From contig NZ_CP064703.1 in the NCBI RefSeq assembly GCF_023101085.1, positions 8,468,501 through 8,532,500 of the forward strand: a DNA stretch of 64,000 nt, given 5' to 3'. Shown here piece after piece: positions 59,974 to 64,000 of this stretch; positions within the stretch are counted from its first letter, which is position 1; each line of letters starts with the position of its first letter. The notes below the pieces were generated by a model. It was given only the letters and a program-made list of their open reading frames with translations. It was not told the origin of the DNA and ran no database searches. Made by a program: the position numbers and the translations under genes. The DNA comes from Bradyrhizobium sp. 170. GTDB lineage: Bacteria > Pseudomonadota > Alphaproteobacteria > Rhizobiales > Xanthobacteraceae.

Positions 59974-60348
59974 GCAGGGATACCACGGCCGACACCAACA
60001 AAGGATGGAACTGCGGGACGGTCCGGTCGGCGGCCAAGCAAGCGTGGGACAACAAAAGCTCCGTTCGCCCCGGGCGTGAGCATTCTCAGCCCTCAATCAC
60101 CGATCGACGCCGTGGGAAACGCGGTGATGATCGACCCTAGGCTCGCGTCGCGGGAATAGCGAGCGCTAAAACACCGCGGAGACAATCACGAGCGCCCTTC
60201 CAGCGGTAATGCTCGCACTTAACGTGTCCCAACCTCAATCGCGGTTACGGAAGGATAGCTGACGCAATCCCGTCGCTTCCAGCTCGAAGCAGATCGAGAT
60301 GTTCGGTCCGAAAGCAGGCCCGATCCGCGGAAAGTTGCCGGGCCTGTC

Positions 60349-60591
60349 TCAATCGAAAGCCGATGGCAGCTCTCCCTTGCGGAAGATGACCGTCGGCTCG
60401 TCATCATAGTCGCCCATCTCAGGGTCGCCGGTGGATGAAAAGGCAACAACCCCGAGCTTGCTCAAGGCTAGCCGCTCTGCGGTGCGAAGCGCGCCCGTTG
60501 CCGTTTTGCAGGCGATCGGGGCGCCCGCTTTCAGGTTTCCTCCCCGGCCGGCGTCGAAGGCCTGAACGAAATAGCTTGTTTCGCGAACCAT
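60349..60591 (-). CDS. small hypothetical protein, 80 residues
   Basis: AAAGGAG precedes the start at 60591 (MVRETSYFVQAFDAGRGG...). A soluble sequence with TGALRTAERLALSKLGVVAFSSTGDPEMGDYDDEPTVIF. No signal peptide or membrane segment. It seems to be a conserved short domain (tyrosine-rich strand, then helix), but I cannot name it. It stands about 45 bp downstream of the GH130 gene on the same strand and may share its transcript. Confidence 0.7.
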   Translation of the reverse strand: MVRETSYFVQAFDAGRGGNLKAGAPIACKTATGALRTAERLALSKLGVVAFSSTGDPEMGDYDDEPTVIFRKGELPSAFD

Positions 60592-60636
60592 GGGGCGCTC
60601 CTTTGAGGACGCAGGCCGAACCGAGCGATTTCCGAT

Positions 60637-61932
60637 TCAGGACATCGATCGCATCAACGCGGAAATCTGGATCGTTGCAAAGTTGGAGTACGTATCCGAT
60701 ACGGCATAGGGCAAAATGAGCTGATCATTGTGCGTCATCGCCCCGCAGGTATAGACCACATTGGGAACATAGCCTTCGCGTTCGGATGGTTCGGGTCGCA
60801 ACAACGGTTCGCTCGAACGCGCCAGCACCCTGGAGGGATCGCGTTTGTCGAGCAGTGCCGCGCCGATCGAATATTTTCGGACCGGGCCGACACCATGCGT
60901 CAGCATCAGCCAGCCCTCCTCCAGTTCGACCGGCGATCCGCAGTTGCCGATCTGCACGAACTCCCAGGGAAATTGCGGCTTCAGGATCGGCTGACCGCCT
61001 TCCCATCTGTAGAGGTCGTCGGAATAGACCAGATAGAGATTCTCGTTGTCCTGTCGCGCGATCATGGCGTATCTGCCGTCGATTTTGCGCGGGAACAGCG
61101 CCATGCCCTTGTTGCGCGCGGCTGCGCCTTGCAGCGGCGTCATCCGAAACGAGAGGAAGTCGGTGGTCTCGATCAGCTCCGATCGGATCGCGGTGCCCTT
61201 GTAGGCGGTATAGGTCGCATAATAGGTCGTCCGGCCACCATCGCTGAATTGGACGAAGCGCGCGTCTTCGATGCCGTTCGATTGCGATTCCGTCACCGGA
61301 AAGATCACGCGTTCGCTGATGTCCGGCGCCGGCTCGAAAACGATTTCGACTTCGTCGCCGATCGGTCCGGCCGTCCGATGCGTGATGCGGGGACTTGTGG
61401 CGAGCCGGGCCGTCGGATCGACTCGAATGCTGCCGTCCGCCGCGATGGCGCCGGCTCGAAACGTCAGGGACGATACGTGCCCCTCGCCGACGGCTCGCAG
61501 GCTCAGAATGAAGCGCAGACTGCCGTTCGGGATTCCCGACTGGTCGGGGTGCGGTACGATGCTGGGATTGAACAGTGCCGACGCTTCGAAGGAATATTCG
61601 TGCAGGAAGTAGGCGCCGAGGAGCTGGCGCTGCACTTCGGAAAACGTACAGTGCGCCAGCAGCGCCTCCTCCATTTCGTCGGCCCGGCGCTCAAACGTCT
61701 CCAGCAGGTTGCGGTGCCGGCCCTGGAAATTCTCCAGCACGTCGGCCAGCTGGCCGGCCGCAGCCTGCGGATCGAGATTGAGAACGCGCTCGACAATATG
61801 GTTGGCACGCGTCTTGTCGGTCGGGTTGAGATCGCGCGGTTCGGTCGCCGGCTTGAACGGACGTACGATCACGCGCGCGGGATCAGGCCGCAGATAAAGC
61901 GCCCGCCGATTGACAAAAGTGGCTTGTAACAA
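60637..61932 (-). CDS. GH130-type glycosidase/phosphorylase
   Basis: 431 residues. Glycoside hydrolase family 130 (five-bladed propeller) acts on beta-1,2- or beta-1,4-mannosides, mostly by phosphorolysis. Seen: FNPSIVPHPDQ, SNGIEDARFVQF with the catalytic-type acidic residue, GMALFPRKIDGRYAMIARQDNENLYLVYSDDLYRWEGGQPIL, and the late GNCGSPVELEEGWLMLTHGVGPVRKYSIGAALLD. The gene lies 39 bp downstream of the glycosyltransferase on the same strand. A role in synthesis or turnover of a mannose-containing glycan is inferred. Confidence 0.88.
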   Translation of the reverse strand: MLQATFVNRRALYLRPDPARVIVRPFKPATEPRDLNPTDKTRANHIVERVLNLDPQAAAGQLADVLENFQGRHRNLLETFERRADEMEEALLAHCTFSEVQRQLLGAYFLHEYSFEASALFNPSIVPHPDQSGIPNGSLRFILSLRAVGEGHVSSLTFRAGAIAADGSIRVDPTARLATSPRITHRTAGPIGDEVEIVFEPAPDISERVIFPVTESQSNGIEDARFVQFSDGGRTTYYATYTAYKGTAIRSELIETTDFLSFRMTPLQGAAARNKGMALFPRKIDGRYAMIARQDNENLYLVYSDDLYRWEGGQPILKPQFPWEFVQIGNCGSPVELEEGWLMLTHGVGPVRKYSIGAALLDKRDPSRVLARSSEPLLRPEPSEREGYVPNVVYTCGAMTHNDQLILPYAVSDTYSNFATIQISALMRSMS

Positions 61933-61971
61933 GGTGTCCTCTGTTCGCGTTTGCGTGAATGGACGCTTAAC

Positions 61972-64000
61972 TCAAGCGCCGATGGCGCGAAGCGCCACGG
62001 GATTCGTCGGATTGATATTGGCGCGCGCAAGCTGGCGCATCTCGGCCAACGCCAGCAGATAGGACACGACCGACTCGCCGCCGCGATTTTCATTGGCACG
62101 ATCGGGATGCAGTCCATCGCGGCAACTGCCGGTCTCGGAATCGACGAGCGGAACCGACAGGTCGTTGCCGCCGAAGAACCAGAAGAAAACTCCGGCCGCG
62201 ATGGCCTTCCATTCGGCATCGCCGTCGGCGCGCCACGCGGTCAGGCACGCCGCAATCGTGGCGGTGGCTTCCACCGGCTGCTGATCGAAGGTCCCGGGCG
62301 GCTTTCGAAGTTCGCCGAAGCTCGTCGTACCCACCGGGCGGAAATGCCCGGTCGACGTCGTTTGCAGCGTCATCAACCAACGCAGGGTTCTCAAGCCGGC
62401 ATCGACATAGGCCGGCGTTTGCGTTGCGAGGCCGGTCGCAATCAGGGCCTGCGGCAAGCGCGCATTGTCATATGCCAAAACTTCCTCGAACCACACCCAG
62501 TCCGGCGTCTCGACCAAAGCGAGGGCAGACACCAGCGTGTCGGCAAGAGAATGCCTGATCTCACGGGCGCGCTGATCATCCGGAGCTACGGCGCAATAGG
62601 CGTCCAGACCGAGAAGCGTGAAGGCCATTGCGCGAGGCGAGCGAAAAGCCGCGGCGGTCGACAGAGCTTCGGCAAACAAGGCCGCCGCCCATCGCCGCCG
62701 TGACCGGCTGGCATCTTTTCGCGCGCATTCACCCAGGGCCCACAGGGTTCGCCCGTGACTGTCCTCGGAGCCTTCATCTTCGAGCCAGGTCCGGTTGAAA
62801 CCCATGAAGTTGCGAAAGCGCCTGGTATCGGGATTCCACGCATGCTGCACAAAGGCGGCAAAGCGGCCGGTCTGGCTTTCCGAAAGCGGGTGCTCGCCCG
62901 GCTCATTGAGCGCGCAAGCCAACAGCAACGCGCGGGCGTTGTCGTCCACGCAGTAACCGTGCGCGCGATCCGGCACCGAATGCACGGCGTGCTGGAACAG
63001 TCCGGTATCATCGCACATCGACAGGAAATGACCCAATTGCATATCGGGCACCGCAGGGCCGTGCGGCGAGATCGCGTCCGGCGCGGCACGCGCGATCACC
63101 TTCAGCCGGTGGCCGTGCCGTGCATTTTCGAAGGCGGTGATGTAACGCTCGGCAGTGCGCTCCCATGTCATCGATCGGCTGGCAGCGTAGGCGCGCTCCC
63201 GCATCGCCTGCCGGCGAGGGTCGTCGGTAAGCAGGCCCGCTATTTCGTTGCTGGTCTCTATCGGGTCGCCAAAGGAAACGAGAACGCCGCGGCCGTCGGC
63301 CAACAGCTCGCGCGCATGCCAGTAAGGCGTCGAGACCACCGGCTTGCCGAGGCCGAAGCTGTAGGCCAGCGTGCCCGACGTCATCTGCGCCTCGTTGAGA
63401 TAGGGCGTGACATAGACGTCGCACATTGAAATGAATTCGAGCAGCGTGGCCTGATCCACGAACTGGTCGAGGAATACGACGTGATCCTCGACGCCAAGTT
63501 TGCGCACGCGCGCCATCAGGCTTCCGCGATAGGCATCGCCCTGGTCGCGAACCAGGTTGGGATGCGTGGCACCGAGCACCACATAGACGGCGTCCGGCCG
63601 CCTTTGCAGGATCGAGGGCATGGCGTCGATCATGACCTCGATGCCCTTGCTGGGGGACAGCAAACCGAACGTCAGAATGACCGACCGGTTGCTGAATCCG
63701 AGTTTGGCCTTTGCCGCGTCCGGCGCGACAAACGGAAAGTCGGGAATGCCATGGGCGATGACCTCGATCTTGTCGTCCGGCACGCGATAGACGTTGCGCA
63801 GCAGTTCACGGCCCTTGCTGGCCATCACGACAACCTTCGAGGACATCTCGGCGATACGCCCCATCACCGCGCGCTGAGCCGCCGTCGGCGCGGACAGCAC
63901 CGTGTGCAGCGTCGTGACGACCGGCATGGTCAGGCGCGACAGCAGTTCCAGGATATGGGCTCCGGCGTCGCCGCCGAAAATTCCGAACTCGTGCTGCAGA
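61972..64000 (-). CDS. glycosyltransferase family 4-type enzyme with C-terminal helical domain, partial
   Basis: At least 676 residues; the start lies past the window end. Upstream of the first in-window ATG (63927) the frame continues without a stop as LQHEFGIFGGDAGAHILELLSRLTMPVVTTLHT, a normal GT4 motif, so the gene is cut off at position 64000. A GT-B fold is seen: VILTFGLLSPSKGIEVMIDAMPSIL and, further on, ADGRGVLVSFGDP and LADDPRRQAMRERAYAASRSMTW. The C-terminal part (from about 300 in-window residues) is helical with repeats of cellulase-like tone (DDNARALLLACALNE, SEDSHGRTLWALGE), probably an alpha/alpha-toroid. This fusion to a GH130 neighbour is consistent with a glycan-building unit. 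Confidence 0.88.
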   Translation of the reverse strand, partial: LQHEFGIFGGDAGAHILELLSRLTMPVVTTLHTVLSAPTAAQRAVMGRIAEMSSKVVVMASKGRELLRNVYRVPDDKIEVIAHGIPDFPFVAPDAAKAKLGFSNRSVILTFGLLSPSKGIEVMIDAMPSILQRRPDAVYVVLGATHPNLVRDQGDAYRGSLMARVRKLGVEDHVVFLDQFVDQATLLEFISMCDVYVTPYLNEAQMTSGTLAYSFGLGKPVVSTPYWHARELLADGRGVLVSFGDPIETSNEIAGLLTDDPRRQAMRERAYAASRSMTWERTAERYITAFENARHGHRLKVIARAAPDAISPHGPAVPDMQLGHFLSMCDDTGLFQHAVHSVPDRAHGYCVDDNARALLLACALNEPGEHPLSESQTGRFAAFVQHAWNPDTRRFRNFMGFNRTWLEDEGSEDSHGRTLWALGECARKDASRSRRRWAAALFAEALSTAAAFRSPRAMAFTLLGLDAYCAVAPDDQRAREIRHSLADTLVSALALVETPDWVWFEEVLAYDNARLPQALIATGLATQTPAYVDAGLRTLRWLMTLQTTSTGHFRPVGTTSFGELRKPPGTFDQQPVEATATIAACLTAWRADGDAEWKAIAAGVFFWFFGGNDLSVPLVDSETGSCRDGLHPDRANENRGGESVVSYLLALAEMRQLARANINPTNPVALRAIGA

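Noticed and set aside
60730..61929. 399-residue plus-strand frame over GH130
   Set aside because: Shadow of the GH130 gene; no domain, biased Arg/Gly content.

Overview
The window is high-G+C alphaproteobacterial DNA, most like Bradyrhizobium or a close relative (Nitrobacteraceae). This rests on the dense, mostly gene-filled layout, the many ABC uptake systems, the amidohydrolase, VOC and TctC-type genes, the small 'MAKGEQ...GKKK' and DUF1330 proteins, and several families of intergenic palindromes typical of this group. No tRNA, rRNA, CRISPR array, transposase or integrase was recognised.

Layout. 0-3 kb: an LprI-like secreted protein, an unknown exported protein and a frameshifted WD40 gene. 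3-8.5 kb: an overlapping Rieske ferredoxin/twin amidohydrolase cassette, a secreted metallo-beta-lactamase-fold enzyme, a CinA-like amidase and a two-domain VOC protein. 8.5-11.6 kb: a type I secretion ATPase and membrane fusion protein. 12.7-22 kb: a peptide/nickel-type ABC importer operon with an amidase and a 65-residue ORF inserted between its two ATPase genes, and a second divergent substrate-binding protein. 22-32 kb: a CHASE2 adenylate cyclase, a 1.9-kilo-residue FecR/VCBS/RTX adhesin and a divergent LapG-like cysteine protease. 32-34 kb: a PQQ-haem c alcohol dehydrogenase. 34.8-41.7 kb: a branched-chain-type (Liv) ABC importer with an acyl-CoA ligase. 42-50 kb: an ABC exporter, a TctC-type binding protein, an alpha/beta hydrolase, an UlaG-like protein, an amidohydrolase and an M29 aminopeptidase. 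50-58 kb: small proteins, a DEAD-box helicase, a Tag-like glycosylase, a multi-rhodanese protein, a LysR regulator and a split TPP enzyme. 58-64 kb: a Tat-exported VOC protein, a run of small ORFs, a GH130 enzyme and a glycosyltransferase that runs off the window end.

The most interesting part is 22-32 kb with 8.5-11.6 kb. A giant adhesin carries a C-terminal RTX-like end (type I secretion) and an N-terminal FecR-like module. It sits beside a BTLCP protease with an intact Cys-His-Asp triad, as in the LapA/LapG biofilm system. No LapD-like receptor is visible here; the neighbouring signalling gene is a CHASE2 adenylate cyclase. A type I ABC/MFP pair lies 13 kb away. This points to a variant adhesin-release system whose signal input may differ from the c-di-GMP-driven model.

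Much of the remainder looks like scavenging and catabolism: transporters joined with enzymes (importer + amidase; Liv importer + acyl-CoA ligase) that would import and immediately process small organic compounds. Start sites were chosen by ribosome binding sites, signal peptides and overlaps with upstream genes; several differ from the longest possible reading frame.
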